Positions 35,022-43,878 are shown, counted from the stretch's first letter. The stretch: 64,000 nt of DNA from Aminiphilus circumscriptus DSM 16581 (GCF_000526375.1 NZ_JAFY01000002.1:1116001-1180000); one strand, 5' to 3'. Notes: generated by a model not told the origin, from the sequence alone. Program-made: numbers and translations.

Positions 35022-36293
35022 CTATTTCAGTTCGGCGCTGCAGAGAAATTTCCGGATCCAGGCTCCCGCGTCCTTGTATTTGTCCGCGGGGACTTCGATG
35101 GCTACAAAAGCTTTTCCGCCCTGCCACGTGGCGAGAAGGAGTGCCTTGTTTCCCTTGGATTCGGGATCCTGGAAGGAGTAGAGTCTGGTCGTGCAGGAAA
35201 CGGCACAGGACAGCGTGCTCGTTCCGTGCGCCCGCTTTCCCGAGCTCGCCTGGTCGAGGGCGGGGCCGATCTGTTCCGGGCTCTCCAGAACGGTGACGGC
35301 GAGCCGTGAGCCATCGGGGCCTTCGTACGTCGCGGAATCGGGATTCCGGGAGATCTCTTTCGCCCCCTCGGGGAGACGGATCCGGAACACTCCCGATGCG
35401 GCGGTGAAGACACCCGGCTCGTCGAGGTCGCTGAGGGGCGGAAGCTCGCCGATGCCTTCCGTGTCGAGCGTCGGAAGTGTTTCCTGGGATGGTGCGCCGC
35501 CGGTCCCCGTCTCGGCGGTTCCCGGAAGGGGAGGTGTTCCTCCCGTCGCGGGGAGTGGGGCCGGTGTGGCGACGAGCCCCGGTGTGGTGCTTGTCGTCCC
35601 CGGCGATGCGGCGAGATCCGCCGGTGACTGGAGCGGTGCGCCGCCCGGGACCTGCGGCGTCGGCTGAACCGGCTGCGTCTGCTGCGTCACAGGCTGAATC
35701 GGCTGGGCCTGCTGTGCGCCCTTGAAGGACACGGTTTGGAAGAAAAAGGCGTCGAACTTCGGAGCCAGGGCGGGGAACTGCTCTTCAAGGCCGTCGAAGA
35801 GCAGGACGTGTCCCATGTTGTTTTTCGAGAGGATGAAGATGCGCGCCTTGAGGCGTTTCCCCTGGTTGGAGAAGAGGAAATCGTGGATGAGCACGGGCGT
35901 TCCCTGGAGATTGCCGTTCTGGATCGACACCGGCGTGTATCCCTCGAAGGTGGCGAGGCTGTTTTTCTGCAGGGCCGTCGCGTAGTCCTCCAGGGACATG
36001 CCCTCGGGGAGCGTCTCCAGGAAGAAGAGCATCTCCGCGGCGACGACGTCGTTTTCGGAGAGGAGGAAATAACGGTGGATGCTTTCATTGGCCGGCTGGT
36101 TCTCCGTCCACCCCGGGGGCAGGGGCGCAAAGAGCAGTTCTCCGTCGGATCCGGCGGGTACCTGCGCCGTGGCGGGAAGGGAGGGCAGACAGAAGAGAAC
36201 TCCCAGCGCGAGGGCGATCAGGAACGGAAGCCGGACTCCGGCAAAGGATTTTGTCCGCTGTGGCATCTGTCGGTGTGCGTACCTGTGGGACAT
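35022..36293 (-). CDS. secreted two-domain protein of unknown function
   Basis: A 423-residue exported protein. A signal peptide covers about 1-43 (hydrophobic LIALALGVLFCLPSLPA then TAQ). A first globular part (about 45-195) contains GELLFAPLPPGWTE and a set of beta strands. A Pro/Gln/Thr/Gly-rich linker (about 200-290) leads to a C-terminal part (about 300-423) with FRIRLPEGAKEI and two cysteines in CAVSCTTRLY. Both globular parts look like beta-sandwich or PsbP-like stress-response folds, but I do not recognise a family. AGGAGG precedes the ATG. It shares direction with the next gene, 79 bp downstream of that gene's stop. Confidence 0.75.
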   Translation of the reverse strand: MSHRYAHRQMPQRTKSFAGVRLPFLIALALGVLFCLPSLPATAQVPAGSDGELLFAPLPPGWTENQPANESIHRYFLLSENDVVAAEMLFFLETLPEGMSLEDYATALQKNSLATFEGYTPVSIQNGNLQGTPVLIHDFLFSNQGKRLKARIFILSKNNMGHVLLFDGLEEQFPALAPKFDAFFFQTVSFKGAQQAQPIQPVTQQTQPVQPTPQVPGGAPLQSPADLAASPGTTSTTPGLVATPAPLPATGGTPPLPGTAETGTGGAPSQETLPTLDTEGIGELPPLSDLDEPGVFTAASGVFRIRLPEGAKEISRNPDSATYEGPDGSRLAVTVLESPEQIGPALDQASSGKRAHGTSTLSCAVSCTTRLYSFQDPESKGNKALLLATWQGGKAFVAIEVPADKYKDAGAWIRKFLCSAELK

Positions 36294-36372
36294 GACGATC
36301 CCTCCTGACGGTTCGAGAGTCCCCGCCGGTCCCGGTGAAGAGCGGTCCGTCGCGGGGTGGACAAAGGTCGTG

Positions 36373-36747
36373 TCATTTCGCCTTGAACGTGACGTTGGGC
36401 GTGGCGCTCTCCACGAAGACGTCCTCGCTGAAGCGGCGCGCCAGTTCCTCCGAGTCCGAATTCGGAGAACGCACGTGGAGGTGGGCTTTTTCCGACGACG
36501 CGGTCAGTTCGGCGAATTCCCCGAGCACCTCGTAGCCGAGCAGTTCCACGTAGGATCGAGCCATTTCCGGGGAGACGCCGGGAACGAAGATGAGGATCGC
36601 CTCCCCGGAAACCTCCGTTCCCGGGGAGGCCGCCCTTGTCGGTTCGCCCGGCGATACGGTCCCTGTAGCGGCTGCCCGGGGAGGGGCATGGAGCGAAAGA
36701 ACGAGGAGCATGCCCGCGATGGCGGTGAAAGCCGGAATCCACTTCAT
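36373..36747 (-). CDS. secreted stand-alone I9/fervidolysin-type prodomain-like protein
   Basis: A 124-residue exported protein. A signal peptide (about 1-27, FTAIAGMLLVLSLHAPPRAAA) and a short linker precede a ~75-residue domain: SGEAILIFVPGVSPEMARSY, a central beta pair and the ending DVFVESATPNVTFKAK. This pattern is that of subtilase propeptides (inhibitor I9-like): a VPGEVLVKF-type first strand and a VEYAEPN-type last strand. No protease follows, so it may be a free chaperone or inhibitor of a subtilase encoded elsewhere. AAAAGGAGG lies upstream of the ATG. The 36748-37088 gap behind it shows no gene. Confidence 0.7.
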   Translation of the reverse strand: MKWIPAFTAIAGMLLVLSLHAPPRAAATGTVSPGEPTRAASPGTEVSGEAILIFVPGVSPEMARSYVELLGYEVLGEFAELTASSEKAHLHVRSPNSDSEELARRFSEDVFVESATPNVTFKAK

Positions 36748-37088
36748 GATCTGTCGCCTCCTTTTGTGCGGCGAGCTGCACGGACGGTGTCGCCGGGAGA
36801 GACGCCGTCCGGAACGTCCGGATGTGGATCGCACCGCTTGCCGGAAAAAGCCGCGGCGCCGGGGCAGGAAAGAACTCCTTCTCGTGGACGAAAAACCGGC
36901 ATCCCCGGAGAAGTGACCTGGAGCGACGGAGAGAGGAGATGCGTCGAGGCCGTCCTCGCTCCGATGGAATGAGCGACACCAGCACCGTAGCAAGAACGGG
37001 GAATGGCGTCAAGAGAGAATTCACGGAAGGGAAGACCGTGTCTGCGCCGGGAAAGACGATGTTCCCTCGCCTGTCTGGGGAGAAGCCA

Positions 37089-37595
37089 TCACCGAAAAAA
37101 ACGCAGCAGGGGCGAGAGTTCCCGGAGCCTGCTCCGGCGGGAGCGCCAGTCCGGAAGAAGCCGCTCCACATGGTTCCAGAAGCGGGAAGAGTGGTTCATC
37201 TCGCGGCGATGGCAGAGTTCGTGCACGAGGACGTACTCGATCAGGTCTGTTTCCGCCATGGCCAGTCCGGAGGCGAAGGAGAGGCGTCCCGAGGCGCTGC
37301 AGCTTCCCCAGCGGGATCTGCAGGTGCGTACCGAGAAGCCCGAGTAGGTAACGCCCGCTTTTTCCGCGAGGCCGGGAAGGCGGGAGGCGATATGGGGGCG
37401 CAGCCAGGCCGCGCACCAGTCCGCGAAAAGCGAGGCCCCCCGGTCCCTTCCGTCACGGCGCAGCTCGAAGCGCTCGTCCGAAAGACGAAAAAGCGGTGTT
37501 CCAGGCTCCGGCGGAATGACCGTCAGAGGAAGATGACGCCCGAGAAACGGCAGGGTCGTTGCGGAAGCGAAGGAGAATTCGGGGCTTTCCTTCAT
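37089..37595 (-). CDS. YgjP/SprT-like zinc metallopeptidase (DUF45 family)
   Basis: A 168-residue protein with the family core: TCRSRWGSCSASGRLSF, then the zinc motif H125-E126-L-C-H129 and a third histidine in NHSSRFW (H135). Known members are small cytoplasmic zincin-like proteins related to SprT, with no firm physiological role in bacteria. The start ATG at 37595 follows GAAAGGCGAG. A longer in-frame start at 37838 would add a non-conserved tail. The 37596-37958 region between it and LemA is divergent and holds no further gene. Confidence 0.8.
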   Translation of the reverse strand: MKESPEFSFASATTLPFLGRHLPLTVIPPEPGTPLFRLSDERFELRRDGRDRGASLFADWCAAWLRPHIASRLPGLAEKAGVTYSGFSVRTCRSRWGSCSASGRLSFASGLAMAETDLIEYVLVHELCHRREMNHSSRFWNHVERLLPDWRSRRSRLRELSPLLRFFR

Positions 37596-37958
37596 GAACG
37601 TCTCGCCTTTCTTCGAAGGGTGGAGGGTCGGTTTTCTCACCGTTGGCGGCGCTGAACGCTTTGCTCGAGGCGCGGCAACGAAATTGGGTCGCCTCTCCGT
37701 GTTGCCTCTCCCGTGTTTTACGAGAGGACCGTTGGAGGAGAGAATGGTATCATACGGCAAACGCTTTCGGAAGAAAGGACCCGAAGAAACGGTATTCGGA
37801 GCGGGCGTTACTTCTGAGCGGGACGAGAAAAAGATCACTCATGACGAACGGGGCGATGTCTTCATGATGAAGGAAGCGCGGCGGTTCTTGGGAAGTGAAT
37901 AGGCGTCGATTGGAAAGAGTGCGGTGCGGAAGGCTGTTTTTGAGGAGGAGATAGTCCG

Positions 37959-38504
37959 GTGAAGTGGATTCTCGGTGCCCTGGCGGTGTTCGTGCTCTTC
38001 GGCGTGTATGCCTACAATCGTCTGGTGCGGTGCAAGGCGGACGTGGAAAACGGATGGAGCCAGATCGACGTGCAGCTCAAACGCCGCCATGACCTGATTC
38101 CAAATCTGGTGGAGACCGTCCGGGGATACATGATCCACGAACGGGAGCTCTTCGAAAAGGTGGCGGCCCTTCGTGCCCAGGCGCTCGGCGCGGGGTCGCT
38201 TGCGGAAGTGCAGCAGAAGGAGACGGAACTCGCCGGGGCGCTGCGAACGCTCTTCGCCGTCTCGGAAGGGTACCCGGAGCTGAAGGCCAACGCGAACTTC
38301 CTTGCGCTCCAGGAGGAACTGTCCTCCACGGAGAACAAGATTGCCTTCGCCCGCCAGTTCTACAACGATGCCGTCCGGGCCTACAATGTGGCCGTCGCGG
38401 AATTTCCCGGCAACTTGGTGGCGGGAGCCTTCGGATATGCCAAACGGGATTTCTGGATCGTGGAGGACCAGGCGGAACGGGCTCCGGTCCGAGTGAACCT
38501 TTAG
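37959..38504 (+). CDS. lemA: LemA family protein
   Basis: A 181-residue protein: one N-terminal membrane helix (about 3-19) followed by a helical bundle with the family signatures NRLVRCKADVENGWSQIDVQLKRRHDLIPNLVETVRGY and FYNDAVRAYNVAVAEFPGNLVA. The start is GTG at 37959 with GAGGAGGAG upstream. It is followed 68 bp later by an HtpX-like protease. This lemA-htpX order is common and suggests a shared role in membrane protein quality control or envelope stress. Confidence 0.93.
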   Translation: MKWILGALAVFVLFGVYAYNRLVRCKADVENGWSQIDVQLKRRHDLIPNLVETVRGYMIHERELFEKVAALRAQALGAGSLAEVQQKETELAGALRTLFAVSEGYPELKANANFLALQEELSSTENKIAFARQFYNDAVRAYNVAVAEFPGNLVAGAFGYAKRDFWIVEDQAERAPVRVNL

Positions 38505-38572
38505 AGGGCGGTGGCAGTCGCTTTTTTCCGTCCGTGACGGAACCGCACGACGAAGGAGGAGGTGCGCAGTCC

Positions 38573-39511
38573 ATGGTGAGTTTTCAACGGCTGATCGCGC
38601 ACAACAAGCGCGTGAGCGTTCTGCTTTTCGCTCTTACGCTGGCGCTTCTCGGCATCATGGGGGCCTCCCTCGGGGAATATCTCGACCTGGGGTGGAAGGG
38701 CGGCGCAGGTATCGCAGTTGTCGTGGCGGCTCTCTATTTTCTCGTGGCCTACAACTTCGGGGACTCCATGGTCCTTGCGGTGAGCGGCGCCCGGGAGATC
38801 ACCCATGACGAGCACCCCCAGCTCTGGAACGTGGTGGAGGAGATGTCCATCGCCGGAGGGCTTCCCATGCCGAAGGTGTACATCATGGACAGCGATGCGC
38901 TGAACGCCTTTGCCACGGGCAAGGACCCGCAGCATGCGAGTGTGGCCATCACCCGGGGGCTTCTGGAAAAACTGAACCGTGAGGAATTGCAGGGGGTCAT
39001 GGCCCACGAGATGTCCCACGTGCGCAACTACGACATCCGTTTCGCCATGCTCATGGCGGTGCTGGTGGGGGTGGTGGTGCTCCTGGCGGATGTGTTCCGG
39101 CGCAGCCTGTTCTGGGGGTCGCTCGGCGGCGGACGGAGACGGCGCGGCAACGATGGCGGGAAGGGCGGTGCCGTTCTTGCGCTTGTGGGCGTGCTGTTTT
39201 CCATCGTGGCGCCGCTTTTCGCGGTGCTCCTCCAGATGGCGGTGAGCCGCAAAAGGGAATATTTGGCGGATGCCTCGGCGGTGGAGTTGACCCGAAACCC
39301 CCAGGGACTCATTTCGGCTCTCCGGAAGCTCTCCACCGACGACAACAAACTTGTCACCGCGTCGAAGGCGACGCAGCATCTCTATATCGTGAATCCCTTC
39401 AGAAAGCTCGGAGCGGACAGCCTGTTCAGCACCCACCCCTCGCTGGAATCCCGCATCGCCGCGCTTCGTGGGCTTGCCACCGGGGGCGAAGCTCCCGGTT
39501 CCTCCGAGTAG
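38573..39511 (+). CDS. htpX: HtpX-like M48 membrane zinc protease
   Basis: A 312-residue M48 protease. Two N-terminal helices (about 15-60) lead to the catalytic part with H145-E146-M-S-H149, a third ligand glutamate in SRKREYLADASA and two further helices (about 155-175 and 200-225). HtpX cleaves damaged inner-membrane proteins from the cytoplasmic side. ATG 38573 is preferred as start (GGAGGAGG 11 nt upstream). An in-frame GTG at 38534 would precede that site. A basic/glycine-rich loop (GGGRRRRGNDGGKGG) separates the helices. Confidence 0.9.
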   Translation: MVSFQRLIAHNKRVSVLLFALTLALLGIMGASLGEYLDLGWKGGAGIAVVVAALYFLVAYNFGDSMVLAVSGAREITHDEHPQLWNVVEEMSIAGGLPMPKVYIMDSDALNAFATGKDPQHASVAITRGLLEKLNREELQGVMAHEMSHVRNYDIRFAMLMAVLVGVVVLLADVFRRSLFWGSLGGGRRRRGNDGGKGGAVLALVGVLFSIVAPLFAVLLQMAVSRKREYLADASAVELTRNPQGLISALRKLSTDDNKLVTASKATQHLYIVNPFRKLGADSLFSTHPSLESRIAALRGLATGGEAPGSSE

Positions 39512-39579
39512 ATGCCTCCGGTGAACACGGAAGCCGGCCTGCGCTTTGGTGCGGAGGTGTCTCCGGTTCTTCCGGTGAA

Positions 39580-39921
39580 TTACCTTCTGTTTCTCATCCC
39601 CGCCGGGGATGTGCCGGAGAACAGCTCCGATAGGGCAAGGAGGCGCTGCAGAAAGGCATTGTCTCTTTCGTTGCTCCGGGAGCGGGAGGACGTTTCGAGA
39701 AGGAGCCGCTCCTCTTCCCGGGTCACCTCCGCGAGCACCGGAAGGGGGGGAGGCGGTGCCGTTTCCGAGGGGGCGGAAGGCGACGTCTTTTCCCGGAGGA
39801 AAAGGGGTGGCGTTTCTTGCGGGATGGAACATTCGGTTTCTTTTGTTCCGTCGGATGAATCCGCCGGGAATGCCGCGGGCAACGTCTCGCCGAAAAGGAT
39901 GCGCATTTCGCGTTCGGTCAT
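39580..39921 (-). CDS. hypothetical protein, 113 residues
   Basis: The frame MTEREMRILFGETLP to RNRR has GGAGG upstream of the ATG at 39921 and a coding-like amphipathic ending (REEERLLLETSS, ERDNAFLQRLLALSELFSG). A Ser/Pro-rich middle is probably disordered. I do not recognise a family, and no neighbour hints at a function. It is convergent with htpX. Confidence 0.45.
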   Translation of the reverse strand: MTEREMRILFGETLPAAFPADSSDGTKETECSIPQETPPLFLREKTSPSAPSETAPPPPLPVLAEVTREEERLLLETSSRSRSNERDNAFLQRLLALSELFSGTSPAGMRNRR

Positions 39922-40220
39922 GGCTCCGGGACCTCCGTTTCCATAAGCCACTGTTGCGTCGAAAGTGTAACGAAAGCGAGTTCCGCAAAAAGAAGAAACG
40001 CCGATCATTTCTTAAACCCGGAAGAGAAAATAGCACGAAGCTCGTCGCCTGCAAAGTCCGGACAGGTCCTGATTTTGTCGCCCTGAATAGGTCTTTTGGC
40101 TCATTTTTTGTTTTTTCAGGATTTTTTCGAGAGGTTTTCGGATGATTTTTTCACGTCGCGATGAAGGCACGTTTGTTTCTTCGTGGCCGACTGCGAGATG
40201 ACCGGAGAGGACTGAGAGCC

Positions 40221-40553
40221 ATGATTCCTGTGGGCAGTGTGGTGGAGATGCGTTTTCCCTCGGATGTGCGATTTCTGTCGCCCCTTCTTGCCTCCTGCCA
40301 GGACCTCAATGTCCTCTACGGTTTTTCCGCCGGGGATGGACAGCGAATCGAACTGGCTTCAACGGCGGTGGAGGCGGAAGAGGCGGAAAAGCTGGGCTAT
40401 GTCTTCTGCGGTGTTCTTCCGGGAACGCCCGGAGGGGACGAGCTGCTCTATCTGCACAGGCAGGGCGTTGCCCCCCTCCTCGAAACGCTTCGCCCCAGGG
40501 GTGCCCTGGGACGCCTGCTGCGGGAGTCGATTCGGAAAGCCTGCTCGTTCTGA
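40221..40553 (+). CDS. hypothetical protein, 110 residues
   Basis: The frame MIPVGSVVEMRFPSDVRFLSPLL to RKACSF has GGAGAGGA upstream. Predicted structure is mixed alpha/beta with the strand pattern VLYGFSAGDGQRIELAS, and the ending LRESIRKACSF is basic. The family is not recognised. An in-frame ATG at 40161 is an alternative start. It is convergent with the PH-like gene. Confidence 0.55.
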   Translation: MIPVGSVVEMRFPSDVRFLSPLLASCQDLNVLYGFSAGDGQRIELASTAVEAEEAEKLGYVFCGVLPGTPGGDELLYLHRQGVAPLLETLRPRGALGRLLRESIRKACSF

Positions 40554-40568
40554 GACCTGAGGTAGAGT

Positions 40569-41078
40569 TCACGCTCCGGAGCGGATTTCGTGTTGCGGAA
40601 GCGCGCGGAAACGCTCCCGGAGCGCCGCGACAAGTCCCTGAAGATCGTCGGTGCCGACGACGAGCCGGCGGCCGTTGCGGAGCAGCAGTTCGACCCCGTC
40701 TCCGGGAGCGACGCTGTAGAGCCATCCTTTGCGGACGCTTTTCACGCCCACGGTGTACCAGGGGATGCGGGTGGGGCGGCTCTCCGCGATCTCCGCGAGG
40801 GGAATCCGTCGGGTGTAGAGTCCCCGGAAGAGAATGATGCGCAGGGCGTCCTCCGTGACGGCCACGGTCTGGCTCGTGAAGAGCAGTGTCACTGCCAGAA
40901 GGATCGCCAGGGGGGCCACGGCGTTCGCGGGCGGCAGCGCCTTGTCGGGCGTCATGGCGTCCAGCGTCTCCTTCGGGGCCAGATGGGGGGCCAGAATGAT
41001 CATGCCCACGGCCAGAAACGTCACCAGCAGAAGGAGAACAAGTCCTCTTCCCGTCTGTGTCCTGCGGTAGTATTCCAT
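40569..41078 (-). CDS. membrane protein with bacterial PH-like domain
   Basis: A 169-residue protein with two helices (about 12-32 and 53-72) followed by a C-terminal beta-rich part. The string VAVTEDALRIILFRGLYTRRIPLAEIAESR is typical of bPH domains (YdbS/PH_11-like) that sit on membrane anchors. A second strand set contains GDGVELLLRNGRRLVVGTDD. The role of such proteins is unclear. GAGGAGG lies upstream of the ATG, and the gene is divergent from the SagB-type gene. Confidence 0.75.
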   Translation of the reverse strand: MEYYRRTQTGRGLVLLLLVTFLAVGMIILAPHLAPKETLDAMTPDKALPPANAVAPLAILLAVTLLFTSQTVAVTEDALRIILFRGLYTRRIPLAEIAESRPTRIPWYTVGVKSVRKGWLYSVAPGDGVELLLRNGRRLVVGTDDLQGLVAALRERFRALPQHEIRSGA

Positions 41079-41273
41079 GCGTTCTGCCTCCTCTTCGGGA
41101 TGGGGCGTTTCGGTACGTAGCCTAACAGGGGTTCGCGCCGGGGTAAAGGGGCGTGCTTGCGTTTCGTCGGATAGCCAATGTGTGGAGAGATTTGGGCAAG
41201 GAATTTTCCGGACGACGTGTCACGCCGAAAGAAGATGTGTCATGCTGCAATGAAATGAAGGAGGGGTTCCGCA

Positions 41274-42032
41274 ATGTCGCAGCGCGAGCAGGGCAGACGA
41301 TTTCTTCGGAGCGATTTCTGGAAGACGCTTGATTTTTCCGCCACACCGCAGGCCCTGGGGGTTGCGCCACCCCCTCTGGAAAAGCCCGCGCCGCCCGAGA
41401 TGGCCCGGGTGTCTCTGCCAGGCCCTGGAACGTGGCAGGGCGTGGAGCCTCTTTCCGTCGAGGCGGCCATTGCGAAGCGGACCACCCTGCGCCGCTACGC
41501 CCCGATTTCTTTCACGTTGGATGAGCTTTCCTTTCTCCTCTGGGCTACCCAGGGCATCCGGGAGGTCCTTCCCAATGGCAACGCGAGGCGGACCGTTCCC
41601 TCGGGAGGATGCCGTCATGCTCTGGAGACCTACCTGGCGGTCTTTCGCGTGGACGGATTGGAAAAAGGGGTGTACCGTTACCTTCCCCTGAGCCATGAGC
41701 TGCTTGTTCTCGGAAATCGGCCCGACCTGGAGGATGCCCTCGTGGCGGCGACGCGCAAACAGCTCTTTCCGGGACGGAGTGCGGTCACCTTCGCCTGGAC
41801 CGCTCTGCCGGAACGCGGAGAGTGGCGTTACGCCGAGGCCGCGGCGAAACTCATCGCTCTCGACGCGGGACATGTCTGCCAAAACCTTTATCTCGCCTGC
41901 GAGGCCGTCGGTGCCGGAACCTGCGCCATCGCCGCCTACGACCAGGAACTGGCGGATGCGCTCCTCGGTGTGGACGGAAAGGACGAATTCACCGTCTACA
42001 TGGCCTCGGTGGGGAAAAAACCCGAGGAATAA
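41274..42032 (+). CDS. SagB-type nitroreductase family protein
   Basis: A 252-residue flavin enzyme. The FMN-binding RTTLRRYAPISFTLDELSFLLWATQG start, PSGGCRHALETYLAV, GHVCQNLYLACEAVGAGTCAIAAYD and the closing VGKKPEE are typical of the SagB/ThcOx dehydrogenase family. In toxin-type clusters SagB oxidises azolines, but here there is no cyclodehydratase or precursor peptide nearby, so a stand-alone redox role is more likely. AAGGAGGGG precedes the ATG. A strong terminator ends the unit. Confidence 0.85.
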   Translation: MSQREQGRRFLRSDFWKTLDFSATPQALGVAPPPLEKPAPPEMARVSLPGPGTWQGVEPLSVEAAIAKRTTLRRYAPISFTLDELSFLLWATQGIREVLPNGNARRTVPSGGCRHALETYLAVFRVDGLEKGVYRYLPLSHELLVLGNRPDLEDALVAATRKQLFPGRSAVTFAWTALPERGEWRYAEAAAKLIALDAGHVCQNLYLACEAVGAGTCAIAAYDQELADALLGVDGKDEFTVYMASVGKKPEE

Positions 42033-42088
42033 CGCGCGCAGAAAAAGGAAAGGATCTCCTTCATGGCATTGCTCCCGCGCCGCATCGC

Positions 42089-42135
42089 CTGCCGCGGATG
42101 TCCCTCCCGGAGGGACATCCGCGGCAGTACTTTTT
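42089..42135 (+). terminator. intrinsic terminator after the SagB-type gene
   Basis: A perfect 19-bp complementarity (42089-42107 with 42109-42127), in practice an 18-bp stem and a CCG loop, followed by TACTTTTT (42128-42135). Confidence 0.92.
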
Positions 42136-42292
42136 CCGGGAAACGAACACGCATGAAGAGTGTGCAAAAGCGAGTGCGAGAGGCAGCGGTTCCAAGAAAG
42201 AAGGGCATATGTTGGGAGACCGCCTGTGGCATGCACGTCTCCCAAGCTCCTTGGAGGCGAACACCATGACACCTTCTTTGTGTAACGCTGAG

Positions 42293-42447
42293 TCGTGTCA
42301 AGGGTCTTTCGCAAACAGTGAACTCAGACGAGTTTTTTCTGAACCGGAAGCTCCGTCGTAGCGCCGTTGCTCCTGTGCATTCTTCTCCAAATGCATACCC
42401 ATCGATGGGGAACATCTCCAGGTATCGCTTTGTTCCCCATTGATGGG
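42293..42447 (-). repeat. ~150-bp dispersed repeat, copy B
   Basis: Read on the minus strand this begins CCCATCAATGGGGAAC and runs through ATTTGGAGAAGA, CAACGGCGCT and GTCTGAGTTCAC to a TTTGCGAA block. It matches copies at 42934-43085 and 49350-49495, both on the plus strand. Near its start it has an extra hairpin (42398-42413 with 42432-42447, 15/16 pairs). Together with copy C it flanks the IS256 fragment in inverted orientation. Confidence 0.7.
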
Positions 42448-42495
42448 AGAGGATGTCACGGAGTCGGGCTGCAGTCTCAGGGCCGCTGTCCCTGA

Positions 42496-42795
42496 GTTGT
42501 GTGCGTCAAGCTGATAACGCTCGAACAGTGCCGTGGAGAATTCTCCGTTGCGGTCTCTGGGAATCCGCAGTTCCAGCTTGCCGATTCGCGTGACCAGACT
42601 TCGGGTATAGTAGCCTGACCGATAACCCGTACGTTCTGTGTTGCGCTCATGTCGTTCGGCTCCAAGGAGTTCCGTCATTTCCCCGTCAAGGATTTCTTGC
42701 AGCACTTCCTTCATCAGGGTCTTCAGGGCGTCCGTTTCGTTCCCGAAAAGGGCTTTCATTCCAGCGAAACGACTGCTATGCTTCTTTCCGGTCAT
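42496..42795 (-). pseudogene. IS256-family transposase, N-terminal fragment, copy 2
   Basis: It begins at ATG 42795 with the same sequence as copy 1 and differs at GYYTRSLVTRIG (Y and R instead of S and Q). It ends at FERYQLDAHN and has no catalytic domain. Downstream the frame reads on through repeat B to 42298. Confidence 0.88.
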
Positions 42796-42913
42796 GGTGT
42801 ATCGCCTCCTAAGGGCTCGGGTTGCTTGTGCGCTGCAGACAACCTACACCATGACCTTCTTTTTTTGAATCCCCCTCCGCAAGCACTTTTTGCACACTCT
42901 TTAGAGCATAATC
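42496..42913 (-). mobile_element. 418-bp IS256-family end fragment, copy 2
   Basis: It matches 17661-18078 over the same 418 bp without gaps and with about five substitutions. It holds one IS end (minus-strand start at 42913) and the first ~100 codons of the transposase, ending at the same internal base as copy 1. No target duplication is visible. It sits between inverted copies of a dispersed repeat. Confidence 0.88.
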
Positions 42914-42933
42914 CGACTACGTCGCATCCTCTC

Positions 42934-43085
42934 TCATCAATGGGGAACACGGTGGTGCCTGGATATGATCCCTTTGAGGGATTGCGGACGTGGAGAAGCG
43001 CTCTTGGGACCGGCGACGCGACGGCGGAGCTTCTGGTGCGGGAACACCTCGTGTCTGACGTGTCTGAATTCAAGGAACCTCTGAA
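42934..43085 (+). repeat. ~150-bp dispersed repeat, copy C
   Basis: This begins CATCAATGGGGAAC and continues with CCTGGATATG, CCCTTTGAGGGAT, TGGAGAAGCGC and GACGGCGGAGCTTCTGG, then CGTGTCTGA. It is more diverged from copies B and D in its second half. The following 43086-43257 holds no gene. Confidence 0.55.
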
Positions 43086-43257
43086 AAGCGCCACGCCGAC
43101 CTCAGGAAGGCGCGATGAGATCGAGAGAGGGGAAACCCCTTTCATCAGAGCTTCCTCAATTTTTGCGAAAAGATACACGACACTACCCGTGTCGTCGTGA
43201 GTTCGCCACGGAAAAGCGTCCCTTTCCGCTCTGTTCGAAAGACGGCGGAAAGTCGGC

Positions 43258-43878
43258 TCAGTCCTTCCGCCCCGTCCTCTTCTCAAAGCAGGAAAGGCAG
43301 AGCGTCTCTCCCTCGAAAAGGCGTCCCCGGGGTTCCATGAAGGTCTCGCCGCAGCAGGAGCAGGGGACGCTTCGAAAGAGGCGGGCCTTGGGCGGCAGGG
43401 ACTCCTCGACGGGTTTGATGTCGAAGAGTGCCTCCAGCGGCGCGGCGAGCAGGGCGTCGATCCTCTTCTGCCGGATCCGGCGCAGCTCCTCCGTTTCCTC
43501 CGGAGTGAGTTCCTGCGCCGCAGCCTTGCGTCGCAGCATATCCTGCCTGCTGCCATCGTCTCCGTCCATGCGGAACGGCTTCGCCACGAGGCGGAAGGAT
43601 TTTCCGTCGCTCCGGCGATAAAAGCTGAAGGCAACCTTGCCGCGATCCCGGTAGAGAAGGTTTCCCTTGCCGAAGGTGCATCCCGTGAGAAACTGCACGG
43701 CGTCCACGCCGCACATGTCCGTCTCGGTGACCGCCACGATCTCCTCGTCGCTCGCACGGGGACCCAGCTCCCGCAGCGCCATCTCGGCGGCGCGGATGCC
43801 CAGCGTCAGGCCGGGACACGAGTGGCCGTGAAAGGCGATGACCTGCTGTAACGTTTCCTGTGACAGTGCGCATGTCAT
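43258..43878 (-). CDS. FmdE family protein with C-terminal zinc ribbon
   Basis: A 206-residue protein. The N-terminal FmdE domain has AFHGHSCPGLTLGIRAAEMAL, TETDMCGVDAVQFLTGCTFGKGNL and a helical part. A C-terminal four-cysteine ribbon reads PCSCCGE...CLSCF. FmdE-like proteins accompany molybdenum or tungsten formylmethanofuran dehydrogenases in archaea and occur in anaerobic bacteria near molybdopterin and metal genes, where their role is unclear. A link to the tungsten enzymes of this window is possible but not shown. The start ATG at 43878 has GAGGGAGG upstream. Confidence 0.83.
   Translation of the reverse strand: MTCALSQETLQQVIAFHGHSCPGLTLGIRAAEMALRELGPRASDEEIVAVTETDMCGVDAVQFLTGCTFGKGNLLYRDRGKVAFSFYRRSDGKSFRLVAKPFRMDGDDGSRQDMLRRKAAAQELTPEETEELRRIRQKRIDALLAAPLEALFDIKPVEESLPPKARLFRSVPCSCCGETFMEPRGRLFEGETLCLSCFEKRTGRKD

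Larger units (their letters stand above)
42432..42948. repeat. 24-bp inverted repeat framing the IS256 fragment
   Basis: 42432-42455 and 42925-42948 are complementary at 23 of 24 positions. They are the inner ends of repeat copies B and C. The IS256 fragment lies between them with 40 bp on one side and 11 bp on the other. Confidence 0.85.

Noticed and set aside
41274-42032. SagB gene as part of a thiazole/oxazole peptide cluster
   Set aside because: No cyclodehydratase, leader peptide or exporter of that type is nearby.
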